Source: Beduinella massiliensis (GTDB lineage Bacteria > Bacillota > Clostridia > Christensenellales > Aristaeellaceae). Taken from it: a stretch of 64,000 nucleotides of DNA. Below, piece after piece: positions 51,932-60,153 of the stretch (positions are counted from its first letter, which is position 1; every line of letters begins with the position of its first letter). Both the position numbers and the translations under genes were made by a program. The stretch is from NCBI RefSeq assembly GCF_900199405.1, contig NZ_LT963430.1, positions 2,883,605 to 2,947,604 of the forward strand, given 5' to 3'. The notes under the pieces are model-generated. The model did no database searches. It was given only the letters and a program-made list of their open reading frames with translations, and was not told the DNA's origin.

Positions 51932-52429
51932 ATGGCAGCAAAGAAAGCTCTGGACAGGCTCAGCAGCCTGCTGGATAAGGCCTGCGGCGTGGTCATCGTC
52001 GCCATGCTGGGCGCGATGGTGCTCATTACCACCGCGCAGATCGTCTGCCGCATCGCGTTTACCGCGCTGACCTGGTCGGACGAAGTGACGCGCTACCTGC
52101 TGATCTGGTCTACGTTTTTAGGCGCCACGTGCGTCTACCGGCATGGCGGCAACATTTCCATCACCTTCGTTCAGGAAAAGCTGCCCCGCCCCGCCGGAAA
52201 GGCGCTGCGCGTGCTGGTGCACGCGATCTGCTTTGTGCTCTTCGCGGTGCTCTTTTACTTCGGCACGCGCTACTGCCTGAGGCTGAACAAGACGGCGACC
52301 AGTCTGCCGATTAAAATGAAGTACGTCTACAGCTGCGTGCCCATCAGCATGGTCATCTTGATGCTGCACGCGCTGGTGATGGGGCTGGACGAGCTCCTGG
52401 CGCATCCTGAAAAGGAGGTGAAGGCGTAA
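51932..52429 (+). CDS. dctQ: TRAP transporter small permease (DctQ)
   Basis: The 165-residue protein has four membrane helices. The DctQ motifs QIVCRIAFTALTWSDEVTRYLLIWSTFLGATCVYRHGGNISI are located in the middle. The start at 51932 is preceded by AGGGGG. The stop overlaps the dctM start (TAATG). Forms the membrane complex with DctM, using a sodium gradient. Confidence 0.9.
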   Translation: MAAKKALDRLSSLLDKACGVVIVAMLGAMVLITTAQIVCRIAFTALTWSDEVTRYLLIWSTFLGATCVYRHGGNISITFVQEKLPRPAGKALRVLVHAICFVLFAVLFYFGTRYCLRLNKTATSLPIKMKYVYSCVPISMVILMLHALVMGLDELLAHPEKEVKA

Positions 52430-53694
52430 TGGCGCTCCTGCTCTTTGGCGTGTTTATCCTGCTTCTGTTGCTCGGCGTGCCCGTCGCCTTCTCCATCTGC
52501 GCCGCCGCGGCGGTCACAATGTTCGCGGGCTTTGGCGACGCGAAGATGATGATCGTCGTGCAGCGCATGTTCGCGAGCTGCGATTCCTTCAGCCTGATCG
52601 CGGTGCCCTTCTTCATCTTTGCGGGCGACCTGCTGTCCAAGGGCAAGATTTCAAAGGTGCTCGTGGAGTTCTGCGAATCGCTGCTCGGCATGATCAAGGG
52701 CGGCCTCTCGGTCGTCTCGGTGCTCGCGGGCATGTTCTTCGCGGCGATCTCCGGCAGCGGCGCGGCTACGACCGCTGCCGTCGGCGCGACGCTCGTGCCG
52801 GAGCTGAAAAAGCGCGGCTATCAAGAGGATTCCGCCGCCGCACTGGTCGCCGCCGCCGGTACCATCGGCGTCGTCATTCCCCCCTCCGTCCCCATGGTGC
52901 TTTACGCCGTCATCGCGGAGGAGAGCGTCAACCGTCTGTTCAAGGCCGGCTTCCTGCCGGGCGCCCTGATGGGCATCATGCTCATCGGCATCGCGCTGTT
53001 TCAGGCGTATCGGCGCGATTACCCTAAAGGCGCGCCCTTTTCCATTAAGAACATCCTGCACCGCTTCGTTCCGGCAATCGGCGGCATCCTGATGCCCGCC
53101 ATCATCCTGGGCGGCATCTTCTCCGGTTACTTCACGCCCTCCGAGGCGGCGGCGGTCGCTGTCGTCTACGCCGTGCTCGTCTCCGCGTTCGTATACCGCG
53201 ATCTCACGTGGAAGAGCCTGATTTCCACGATGCTCGGCAGCGCCAAGACCTCCGCCGTCATCATGATCATCATCGCCTGCAGCGGCCCGTTCGGCTGGGC
53301 GCTGGCCAACTGGAAGATTCCCGAGGCCATCTCCATGGCGGTGCTGAGCGTCTCCAGCAACAAGTACATCATCCTGCTGCTCATTTCGCTCATCATCCTC
53401 ATCGCGGGCGTGTTCATGGAAACCTCCTCTGCCATCATCATCCTCACCCCCGTCTTTCTGCCGCTCGTGCGCGCGCTGGGCATTTCAACGCTGCACTTCG
53501 GCATCCTCTTCGTGGTGGGCATCGCCATCGGCATGATCACTCCCCCGGTCGCGATCAACCTTTTTGTCGCGACGGGCATCACAGGCCTCCCGATCGAAAA
53601 GATTTCAAAGGCCGTCGTGCCTTATCTGATCGGCCTGATCATCATCTTTCTGCTGATCGTCTACCTGCCGCTGCTCATCCCCGGCCTCATTTAA
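52429..53694 (+). CDS. dctM: TRAP transporter large permease (DctM)
   Basis: The 421-residue protein has about 12 hydrophobic segments. DctM motifs include PLFIFAGDLLSKGKIS-type PFFIFAGDLL, a GSGAATTAAVGATLVPELKKRGY segment (Na+/substrate region), PPSVPMVLYAVIAEESVNRLF and the mirror GIAIGMITPPVAINLFVATGITGLP. It is the sodium-coupled translocator. Its operon ends at 53714-53756. Confidence 0.93.
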   Translation: MALLLFGVFILLLLLGVPVAFSICAAAAVTMFAGFGDAKMMIVVQRMFASCDSFSLIAVPFFIFAGDLLSKGKISKVLVEFCESLLGMIKGGLSVVSVLAGMFFAAISGSGAATTAAVGATLVPELKKRGYQEDSAAALVAAAGTIGVVIPPSVPMVLYAVIAEESVNRLFKAGFLPGALMGIMLIGIALFQAYRRDYPKGAPFSIKNILHRFVPAIGGILMPAIILGGIFSGYFTPSEAAAVAVVYAVLVSAFVYRDLTWKSLISTMLGSAKTSAVIMIIIACSGPFGWALANWKIPEAISMAVLSVSSNKYIILLLISLIILIAGVFMETSSAIIILTPVFLPLVRALGISTLHFGILFVVGIAIGMITPPVAINLFVATGITGLPIEKISKAVVPYLIGLIIIFLLIVYLPLLIPGLI

Positions 53695-53713
53695 ATGAAA
53701 TAAAGAATGCCGC

Positions 53714-53756
53714 AAATCCGCCGCAGGGGAATCCTCGCAGCGGATTTCGTATTTTC
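53714..53756 (+). terminator. Terminator of the TRAP operon
   Basis: AAATCCGC and GCGGATTT arms enclose a 17-base loop, followed by CGTATTTTCCC. A second hairpin GCCGCATTC/GAATGCGGC lies at 53778-53806. Confidence 0.65.
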
Positions 53757-53841
53757 CCTTCTTTTCAAGCCGGAAGCATGCCGCATTCATAACGCCCGGC
53801 GAATGCGGCGTATTGATTGACTCCGCCTTTTCGGATTGTGC

Positions 53842-53869
53842 TTGTATAAATTTTCAAGTACAATATAAT
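53842..53869 (+). promoter_or_regulatory. Promoter of the AT-rich gene
   Basis: TTGTAT, 16 bp, TATAAT in an AT-rich stretch 80 bases upstream of the DUF4303-like gene. A CTTG..CAAG dyad overlaps it. Confidence 0.55.
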
Positions 53870-53949
53870 CGGCGTGTTTTTTAAGGTGATAAGCTTTGTT
53901 TTCACGTGTGGGGTTGTTTTATAATTTGAAAGATAAGGAGTATTATAAA

Positions 53950-54543
53950 ATGATTGATTTACAGGCATATCTTGAAAAGAAAATACGTGGTATCATTTCA
54001 GCTTGGAATGAAGATGACATTTATGCTATTTCATTTTTTGTTTACGCAAATGAGGCGTACGAATATAGTGGATATTCAAACGTTACGCAATTTTCTGTGA
54101 GCTATAATACTGAAAAGGATTGTAGTGGCGTGGGTGAATTATCTGAGGAACGTTGGAATTATGCTTTTTGGCGTCAGAATGAAACACCTATAATCGAAGC
54201 AGACAATGAGAACGAAGGCATAAAATTTCTCTTTAATTGGTATGAGGAAAACGGCGTTGATAATATTGGATATGAAAATTATGACGCCTGTTACGATAAT
54301 GAAATGCGATATATCGGCAAAGGTCCAGTCGGATATTATGAGTTGCTTTCGGAAATAACCGATGTTGCAAAAAAATTACAAGATAGTGGCTTTGTTAAGC
54401 ATAAATTCGGCAGACCAATTCCTATTATTATTCATGATTTGGAATATTCGTGGTATATTATCGAAGCAACCAAAAAAGCCAATTCAAATGGAGAAGCCGA
54501 TATGTTTTTTGCTGCGATAAAGGAACTCGGTTTTATGGACTGA
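53950..54543 (+). CDS. DUF4303-like protein, possible orphan immunity protein
   Basis: The 197-residue acidic protein resembles DUF4303-type proteins. It opens with an amphipathic helix (LEKKIRGIISAWNEDDIYAISFFVYANE) and is rich in Trp/Tyr and acidic residues, ending with RPIPIIIHDLEYSWYIIEATKKAN. Such proteins are often found near polymorphic toxins, but no toxin is visible here. The start at 53950 follows AAGGAG. Codon use is strongly AT-rich (ATT, AAA, TAT, GAA) against a GC-rich background, indicating recent transfer. The family call is moderate; the gene itself is real. Confidence 0.6.
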   Translation: MIDLQAYLEKKIRGIISAWNEDDIYAISFFVYANEAYEYSGYSNVTQFSVSYNTEKDCSGVGELSEERWNYAFWRQNETPIIEADNENEGIKFLFNWYEENGVDNIGYENYDACYDNEMRYIGKGPVGYYELLSEITDVAKKLQDSGFVKHKFGRPIPIIIHDLEYSWYIIEATKKANSNGEADMFFAAIKELGFMD

Positions 54544-54779
54544 TAGAAAATATGGTTTAGGATCAGCGGTTCTGTTCTCGTGCTGCTCTGGACAATTTAC
54601 TATTACGCAAAACGATATGCAGGCGGTATCGCAGACACAAAGGATAATCTCGTCCGCGGCATCGTTGCTTTCTTCTGTGCATTCATTATTGTGAAAAGAT
54701 GTATTGATTTTTTACGCCCCCAAAAAAGACGCATGAATTCAATTACCGCCAATGCCTTTCAAAGGAGGCGTACGGCATG
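54544..54779 (+). pseudogene. Fragment of a small membrane protein
   Basis: The frame following the DUF4303-like stop continues open for about 75 codons after TAG. It encodes two hydrophobic segments (RISGSVLVLLWTIYYY and GIVAFFCAFIIVKRCIDFL) but has no good start or ribosome binding site. It runs into the next gene's ribosome binding site. It may be a decayed remnant carried with the AT-rich island; it could also be noise. Confidence 0.25.
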
Positions 54780-54989
54780 ATCCTGACCTTGCTGAGCGGC
54801 GCCGCTTTTTCCCTTCTCGGCCTTTTCCTCTTTATAAAGCCCGATCTCGTCTGGATGCTGACGGAGCGGTGGAAATCCTACGCCGCGGACGAACCCTCCG
54901 ATCTTTACAGAAAGAGCACGCAGCTGGGCGGCATCCTATTTATCCTTCTCGGTCTTGCGATGATCGTTCTCCCTCTCGTGCTCCAATAG
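54777..54989 (+). CDS. Small two-helix membrane protein (DUF6199-like)
   Basis: The 70-residue protein has two membrane helices separated by a charged loop: LLSGAAFSLLGLFLFIKPDL, then WMLTERWKSYAADEPSDLYRK, then GGILFILLGLAMIVLPLVLQ. The pattern 'KPDLVWMLTERWKSYAADEPSDLYRKSTQLGG' is similar to DUF6199-type proteins found across Clostridia. It is preceded by AAAGGAGG eight bases before the ATG. Composition is normal for the genome, so it marks the right end of the AT-rich island. Function unknown. Confidence 0.65.
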   Translation: MILTLLSGAAFSLLGLFLFIKPDLVWMLTERWKSYAADEPSDLYRKSTQLGGILFILLGLAMIVLPLVLQ

Positions 54990-55083
54990 GCGATTTCCAA
55001 TGCAAGCCAGATGCGATACCTCGCTTCGCTCCGTCTATTTGAAGCCCCAGACTCATACAGTTTCTTCTGTGATGGCGCGCGAT

Positions 55084-55112
55084 TTGACAGAAGCGCCGTC
55101 AGCGCGTATACT
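55084..55112 (+). promoter_or_regulatory. asnA promoter
   Basis: TTGACA, 17 bp, TATACT, 33 bases upstream of the asnA ATG. No T-box is present. Confidence 0.8.
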
Positions 55113-55144
55113 TGGAGATATTCTTTTGCAAAGAAGGGTTTCGC

Positions 55145-56152
55145 ATGACCGGAAGCTATATCCCCGCAGGCTATCAGCCTACGCTTTCCCTTTACGAAAC
55201 GCAGGCCGCCATCAGCCTCATCAAACGCACGTTCCAGGACGCCCTCGCCGGCGCCCTTTCGCTCAAACGCGTATCGGCTCCGCTGTTCGTCGATCCCGCC
55301 ACAGGTCTCAACGACGACCTGAGCGGCGTCGAGCGCCCGGTCTCTTTCGACGTGCCCGCCGCGGGAATCGACGCGCAGGTCGTTCACTCTCTGGCGAAGT
55401 GGAAGCGCATGGCCCTCTACCGCTACGACTTTCACGTGGGCAAGGGCATTTACACCGACATGAACGCCATCCGCCGCGACGAGGAGCTGGATAACCTACA
55501 CTCCATCTACGTCGATCAGTGGGACTGGGAGAAGGTCATCTCCGCCGAAATGCGCACGGAATCCATGCTGCGTATCGCGGTAAACGCCATCGTCGGGTGT
55601 ATCTGCGATGCCGCGCTGATCGTCCGCGGGCGCTATCCGAGCCTTTCGACCTCCCTTTCGCGCGAGGTCTCCTTCATCACCTCGCAGGAACTCGAGGATC
55701 TGTACCCGGATTTAACGCCCAAGGAGCGCGAGCATGCGTACGTGCGCAAGCATCCGACGACCTTCCTCTCGCAGATCGGCGGCAAGCTGCGCTCCGGGCA
55801 ACCGCACGACGGGCGCGCGCCGGACTACGACGACTGGTCGCTCAATGGCGACATCCTGTTCTACAATCCTCTTCTCGACTGCGCGTTCGAGGTGTCCTCC
55901 ATGGGCATCCGCGTGGACCCGCAGGCGCTGGACAGCCAGCTTACGCTCGCGGGGTGCGATGCGCGCCGTTCCCTCACCTATCACCGAATGCTGCTGGAAG
56001 GAAAGCTTCCGCTCACCATGGGCGGCGGCATCGGCCAGTCCCGCCTTTGCATGCTGCTGCTCGGCAAGGCGCACATCGGCGAGGTGCAGTCCTCCATCTG
56101 GGACGAGGAAACGCACCGCGTCTGTGAGGCCGCAGGCGTAACGCTTCTATGA
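55145..56152 (+). CDS. asnA: Aspartate-ammonia ligase
   Basis: The 335-residue enzyme makes asparagine from aspartate, ammonia and ATP. It is related to class II aminoacyl-tRNA synthetases: TQAAISLIKRTFQDAL, VSAPLFVDPATGLNDDLSG, AGIDAQVVHSLAKWKRMALYRY, the YVDQWDWEKVI segment and the class II motif 3-like GGGIGQSRLCMLLLGKAHIGEVQ. Length is normal. The start at 55145 follows AAAGAAGG. Monocistronic, with a GC-rich hairpin (56160-56186) before the next gene. Confidence 0.95.
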   Translation: MTGSYIPAGYQPTLSLYETQAAISLIKRTFQDALAGALSLKRVSAPLFVDPATGLNDDLSGVERPVSFDVPAAGIDAQVVHSLAKWKRMALYRYDFHVGKGIYTDMNAIRRDEELDNLHSIYVDQWDWEKVISAEMRTESMLRIAVNAIVGCICDAALIVRGRYPSLSTSLSREVSFITSQELEDLYPDLTPKEREHAYVRKHPTTFLSQIGGKLRSGQPHDGRAPDYDDWSLNGDILFYNPLLDCAFEVSSMGIRVDPQALDSQLTLAGCDARRSLTYHRMLLEGKLPLTMGGGIGQSRLCMLLLGKAHIGEVQSSIWDEETHRVCEAAGVTLL

Positions 56153-56224
56153 TCCCGCGGCCGCCGTCCCTGTGGGGCGGCGGCCCTTTCCATACCCCGT
56201 ACACGCTGTTTCAGGAGGCATACA

Positions 56225-57229
56225 ATGGGAAAAAACCGGATGATCCGATCGCTTGGCCGGAAGCTCTCCGCCCTGCAATCCGCGCCGGAGGGCAAGCCCC
56301 TGCCTGCGCCCGAAATCCTCAAGCCGCCGGCCCTTACGCCGGAGGAAGTGAAAAAATACGTCCAAGCTTCTCCGCTCGACATTTCCTCGCCGATGGGCGC
56401 CGCAGGCGCCTGGCAGCGCCGTCGCGAAGAATTTGCCTTGCAGGTGCTTTCCGCGTCAAATGAGGACGAAGCGCTCGCCGCCGCGAAAGTCGCGCTGTCG
56501 GCCGTGCAGCAGTCCGTCCTTTCCCCGCAGCGGGACTCCCTGCTCGTGCAGCAGACGCGGGTGCTCTTCGCCTGCGCAAGCAGCGCGCTGCCGCTGCTTG
56601 CCGCACAGGGCGAGCCCGACGTAACCTGTGAAATCCAAACTGCGCCCGCGCCACAGGGCGGGATGCCGGGCGCGCTGTTTCTGCTTTCAGCCGCCGCGAC
56701 GCTTCTCCTGCTGGTGCTTTCCTGCCTGAAGCTGAGCGTGCTGTCCACCGCGCTTTGCGCGGTCTCGTTGCTCTGCCAGCTCCTTTCCTGCGCTTTTCAT
56801 CTCTATCGGCGAAAGCGCACGCCCTCCCCGCTTCCGGTGCGCGTGCGCGCCAGCGCGCGTCTCGATCCGCGCCGGGCGCTCAACGCCATGGATCGCCTGA
56901 TGGAAGCGCTGGACAAGCGTCTGGAGGAACTGGACGCGCTCTACGCCCAACAGAACGCGCCCGGATCGGACGCGCCCGACGCCGTGCTGCTCGACCTGCT
57001 CAGCGAGCTTTTGGAGCTCGAATCGCTCGAAGGTGGCGAGGACACCGGCGCAGCCGCGCGCCGATACCTGACGCAGCATGGCGTGCGCGTCGTCGGCTAC
57101 AGCGAAGCTGCGCGTGCGGCCTTCGATATTCAGCCCGCACGGACAGGCGCGCGCACCGTGCGCCCGGCGCTGTACGAGGGAGACAGGCTGCTTCGCCGCG
57201 GGGTCGCGGCGGTCGCAAAGGAGGCGTAG
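56225..57229 (+). CDS. Membrane-anchored GrpE-like protein
   Basis: The 334-residue protein has a helical N-terminal region (about 37-125, including LTPEEVKKYVQASPLD), a two-helix membrane hairpin (about 146-169 and 171-193), a basic stop (YRRKR) and a cytosolic C-terminal domain. That domain begins with a coiled coil (MDRLMEALDKRLEELDALY). It ends GVRVVGYSEAARAAFDIQPA, then TVRPALYEGDRLLRRGVAAV. The order coiled coil, then 'G.x.V..Y.E.FD..', then 'GDRLLRRG..AVAK' matches the GrpE helix and beta-wing (GYxLxDRVLRPAxVxVA). It lies 2 bases before an Hsp70-like ATPase. I infer a tethered nucleotide-exchange partner. Overall novelty is high. Confidence 0.65.
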   Translation: MGKNRMIRSLGRKLSALQSAPEGKPLPAPEILKPPALTPEEVKKYVQASPLDISSPMGAAGAWQRRREEFALQVLSASNEDEALAAAKVALSAVQQSVLSPQRDSLLVQQTRVLFACASSALPLLAAQGEPDVTCEIQTAPAPQGGMPGALFLLSAAATLLLLVLSCLKLSVLSTALCAVSLLCQLLSCAFHLYRRKRTPSPLPVRVRASARLDPRRALNAMDRLMEALDKRLEELDALYAQQNAPGSDAPDAVLLDLLSELLELESLEGGEDTGAAARRYLTQHGVRVVGYSEAARAAFDIQPARTGARTVRPALYEGDRLLRRGVAAVAKEA

Positions 57230-57231
57230 GC

Positions 57232-59133
57232 ATGCGGACGATCGGTTTTGACCTGGGCGACGGGGAGAGCGCCGTCGCCCTGCTGGCGCAGGACAGCGCC
57301 CTGCAGCCGCGCATGTTCGACTTCGGCGGGACGCACAGTGTGCTTTCCGCCGTGGGCCTGCTGGACGGCGAAATCGTCATCGGCGACGCGGCCTACCTCG
57401 CGGAGGGTGTCCAAAGCCTCTGCGTGCGCTTCAAGAGCCGCTTTCTGGACGATAAAGAGGCGGCCTTCGACCTGGAACGCTTCGCGCGCGGCGTTCTCGA
57501 CGCGCTGGTGCGCGCAGGCGTCAGCCTGGACGACGCACAGGTGATCGTGGGCTGCCCCGCAGGCTGGGACGCCGCCGCCCGCAGTCGTTACCGCGGCCTG
57601 CTCACGCGCGCGGGCTTTCCCGGCGTCTCCATCGTCACGGAATCCCGCGCCGCGTTTCTGTACGCCCGTGGCGCGCGGGACATACAGGCGGATCCCGCGC
57701 TGCTGCGCGAAAATACGCTCGTCGTGGACATCGGTTCCTCCACGACCGACTTCGCCTACATCGTCAAGGGACGCGAGCAGGGCATCGGCACGTTTGGAAA
57801 CGTGCGGCTCGGCGGCGGCGTGCTGGACGCCTGCATCCTGCGCGAGGCGCTGCTGCACAGTCCTGACCGGCGGGCCATTGAGGCGGTCTTTCGCGAATGC
57901 CCAAGCTGGTACAGCTACTGCGAGGTGGAGGCGCGAAAGCTCAAGGAAATCTACTTTTCAAACGAATCGGCCTGGTCGGAGGACGCTCCCTGCACGCGCA
58001 CGGTGCGCATTTATTACGACACGCCGCCGCTCACCCTGCCGCTTCGCCTGACGCCGGGAACGATCCGGCACATCCTCGGTTCCCCCGTCGAGGCGCTGGG
58101 CGAGCGTTCCTTCCGCCAGACGCTGGGCGAGGCGCTCTGCGGCGCGCGGCAAATCACGCAGGACGCGCCGCCCCGCCTGCTGCTGCTCACCGGCGGCGCG
58201 TCCCGCATGACCTTCTTTCGAGAGGCCTGTCAAGAGGCGTTTCCGGATGCCGCGCTCGTCTGCTGTCCAGAGCCCGAATGCTCCATCGCGCGCGGGCTCG
58301 CCTATGCGGGCCGCGTAGACGCGATGATGGCCGCTTTCCGCGCGGAGATCGGCGCGCTGCTCGAGGACGGGCTCGTCGAACGGACGGTTCGGGAGCGCTT
58401 GCCCGGCCTCGCGCGCCCGCTTTCCGCCTGGCTGTCGCAGGAGATGATCGAACGCGCCGCCCTGCCCGTAATAGATGAATGGCGAAACGGCCGCATCGAG
58501 CGTCTGAGCGCGCTGGACAGCATGCTCGCCGCCCGCATCGAACAGGTGCTTTCGCAGGAGGAAGCCAGGGCTCAGCTCACCGCCATCAGCCGCACATGGA
58601 CGGAGGGCGTCCTGCAGGGCCTGCAAAGTCAGCTTCTGCCCATCTGCGCGCGCTACAGCGTGCCCGCGGAAGACATGCGTCTGACGAACGTCGCCGCTCT
58701 GCCGAGCCCTGCCGTCACGCCGGACATGCCGGGCGCGTTTGCGCTCGACTACATCGGTACGCTCGTCGCCTTGATCGCCGGGCTCATCGCCGGCACCCTA
58801 TGCGGCGGAAGCGGCGTGGCGCTGGTCGCGGCCGGTCCCATGGGCTGGCTCGCCGGCGCGATTCTGGCGATGCTCGCCGCGTTTGTCGGCTGGACGAGCG
58901 CGCGCTCTCTCCTGCGCGACGCCAACCTGCCCCGCCCCGTGCGCAAGCTCGTGCCCCGTTCTGTGCTGGCCTGGCAGATGCGCGGCAAGCAGGACGAGCT
59001 CACAAGGCTGCTTCTCGCCTCTTTTTCCGACGAGCAGGGAGACTTTGCACAAAAGCTGTGCGCCTCCGTTTCGAGTTCCCTTAAAGACGCGATCTCCCGG
59101 CTCGTGGATGAAGCGCAGATGCAGCTCGAATAG
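57232..59133 (+). CDS. Membrane-anchored Hsp70/actin-like ATPase
   Basis: The 633-residue protein has an Hsp70/actin-type nucleotide fold: phosphate 1 TIGFDLGDGES (residues 3-13), TESRAA (136-141), phosphate 2 VVDIGSSTTDF (164-174) and adenosine motif LLLTGGASRMTF (318-328). The usual substrate-binding domain is missing. Instead comes a helical region (about 360-490), a hydrophobic hairpin (about 503-553) and a basic tail. It should be bound to the membrane. GGAGG precedes the ATG at 57232, two bases after the GrpE-like stop, so the two are coupled. No J-protein is visible. It resembles uncharacterised Hsp70 family proteins of Clostridia. Confidence 0.75.
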   Translation: MRTIGFDLGDGESAVALLAQDSALQPRMFDFGGTHSVLSAVGLLDGEIVIGDAAYLAEGVQSLCVRFKSRFLDDKEAAFDLERFARGVLDALVRAGVSLDDAQVIVGCPAGWDAAARSRYRGLLTRAGFPGVSIVTESRAAFLYARGARDIQADPALLRENTLVVDIGSSTTDFAYIVKGREQGIGTFGNVRLGGGVLDACILREALLHSPDRRAIEAVFRECPSWYSYCEVEARKLKEIYFSNESAWSEDAPCTRTVRIYYDTPPLTLPLRLTPGTIRHILGSPVEALGERSFRQTLGEALCGARQITQDAPPRLLLLTGGASRMTFFREACQEAFPDAALVCCPEPECSIARGLAYAGRVDAMMAAFRAEIGALLEDGLVERTVRERLPGLARPLSAWLSQEMIERAALPVIDEWRNGRIERLSALDSMLAARIEQVLSQEEARAQLTAISRTWTEGVLQGLQSQLLPICARYSVPAEDMRLTNVAALPSPAVTPDMPGAFALDYIGTLVALIAGLIAGTLCGGSGVALVAAGPMGWLAGAILAMLAAFVGWTSARSLLRDANLPRPVRKLVPRSVLAWQMRGKQDELTRLLLASFSDEQGDFAQKLCASVSSSLKDAISRLVDEAQMQLE

Positions 59134-59138
59134 CCCTT

Positions 59139-59210
59139 AAAAAGCGCCGTCCCGGCGCCGTTTCGGAAGATACGCTCCCGCGACGGCTCCAGGACGGCGC
59201 CCGCATTTTT
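59139..59210. terminator. Long hairpin terminator between convergent genes
   Basis: GCGCCGTCC (59144-59152) pairs with GGACGGCGC (59192-59200). A-tracts and T-tracts flank the stem, so it can act on both strands for the Hsp70-like gene and the hydrolase gene. Confidence 0.75.
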
Positions 59211-60153
59211 ATTCCATTCCAATCCGCCGTATGAAGCGGACAAGCGCCGCCTCGTACGAAACGGGATCCGTGTGATAGCTCAGCGCATGCGCCGCGCCCT
59301 TCACCACCAGCAATTCCTTGTCCGTCGGACACGCTTCGTAGACCCTGTAGACCATCTCGGTCGGCACGAAGCCGTCGTCCCCGCCGTGAATAAAGAGGAA
59401 GGGCACCTTTGCCTTGGGGAGCTGTCTCAGCGCGCTGCACTCCCTGAACGTATAGCCGCCGCGCAGGCGGCACACGAGGCTGGCCATGGGCAGGATCGGG
59501 TAGACCGGCAGATGAAACATCTTCTTCATCTGCGTCGCAAATTCATCCCAGGCGCTGGTGTAGCCGCAGTCGGAGACGATGCCCTTCACCTCCGGCGGCA
59601 GCGATTCTCCGGACGCCATCATGACCGTCGCCGCCCCCATGGAGACGCCGTGCAGCAGGATGCGGCATTCAGGCCCAAAACGTTCGGCGAGGAGCTCGCA
59701 CCATTGCTTCACGTCCAGCCTGTCGCGCCAGCCAAAGCCGATGACCTTTCCCTCGCTTTCGCCGTGCGCCCGATCGTCGGGCAGCAGCAGACCGACGCCC
59801 TGATCCAGATAAAACCTTGAAAACGCCGCGAACTCGTTGAGCCCCGTGCTCGTGTAGCCGTGAATGCAAAGGGCGATGCGCCCGTCCGGACGATCCGCCG
59901 GAAAGTACCGCGCCTTCAGCTTCAGCCCGTCAAAGGACGTAATCGCGATCTCCTCGTGCGGCCTCTTGAGCAGTTCCCGCTTGCAGACAAGCGCGTACCG
60001 CCTGTACGTGAGCCACGCGCTCGATTCCTTCTTTTCGTCGTCCTCGCCGGGCTCGGTCGTCTTGCGGCGCGTCAGCATCGTCTGAAAGAGCACGACTGCG
60101 GCAGCGAAGCACAAGAGCAGCAAAGCCCCCAGCACGATCAGCGCCGCCTTCAT
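59209..60153 (-). CDS. Membrane-anchored alpha/beta hydrolase
   Basis: The 314-residue protein has an N-terminal membrane segment (about residues 4-24) and a serine hydrolase fold. The sequence RIALCIHGYTSTGLNEF contains the oxyanion region, nucleophile Ser lies in LLHGVSMGAATVMMA, Asp in IHGGDDGFVPTEM and His in VKGAAHALSYHT. It resembles the YtaP/BAAT-like family. It overlaps the inositol-phosphatase gene by four bases, so they are co-transcribed. Substrate unknown; an ester at the membrane is plausible. Confidence 0.85.
   Translation of the reverse strand: MKAALIVLGALLLLCFAAAVVLFQTMLTRRKTTEPGEDDEKKESSAWLTYRRYALVCKRELLKRPHEEIAITSFDGLKLKARYFPADRPDGRIALCIHGYTSTGLNEFAAFSRFYLDQGVGLLLPDDRAHGESEGKVIGFGWRDRLDVKQWCELLAERFGPECRILLHGVSMGAATVMMASGESLPPEVKGIVSDCGYTSAWDEFATQMKKMFHLPVYPILPMASLVCRLRGGYTFRECSALRQLPKAKVPFLFIHGGDDGFVPTEMVYRVYEACPTDKELLVVKGAAHALSYHTDPVSYEAALVRFIRRIGME

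Noticed and set aside
53778-53806. Second terminator for the TRAP operon
   Set aside because: The stem GCCGCATTC/GAATGCGGC is good but there is no U-tract; kept only as a note under the first terminator.
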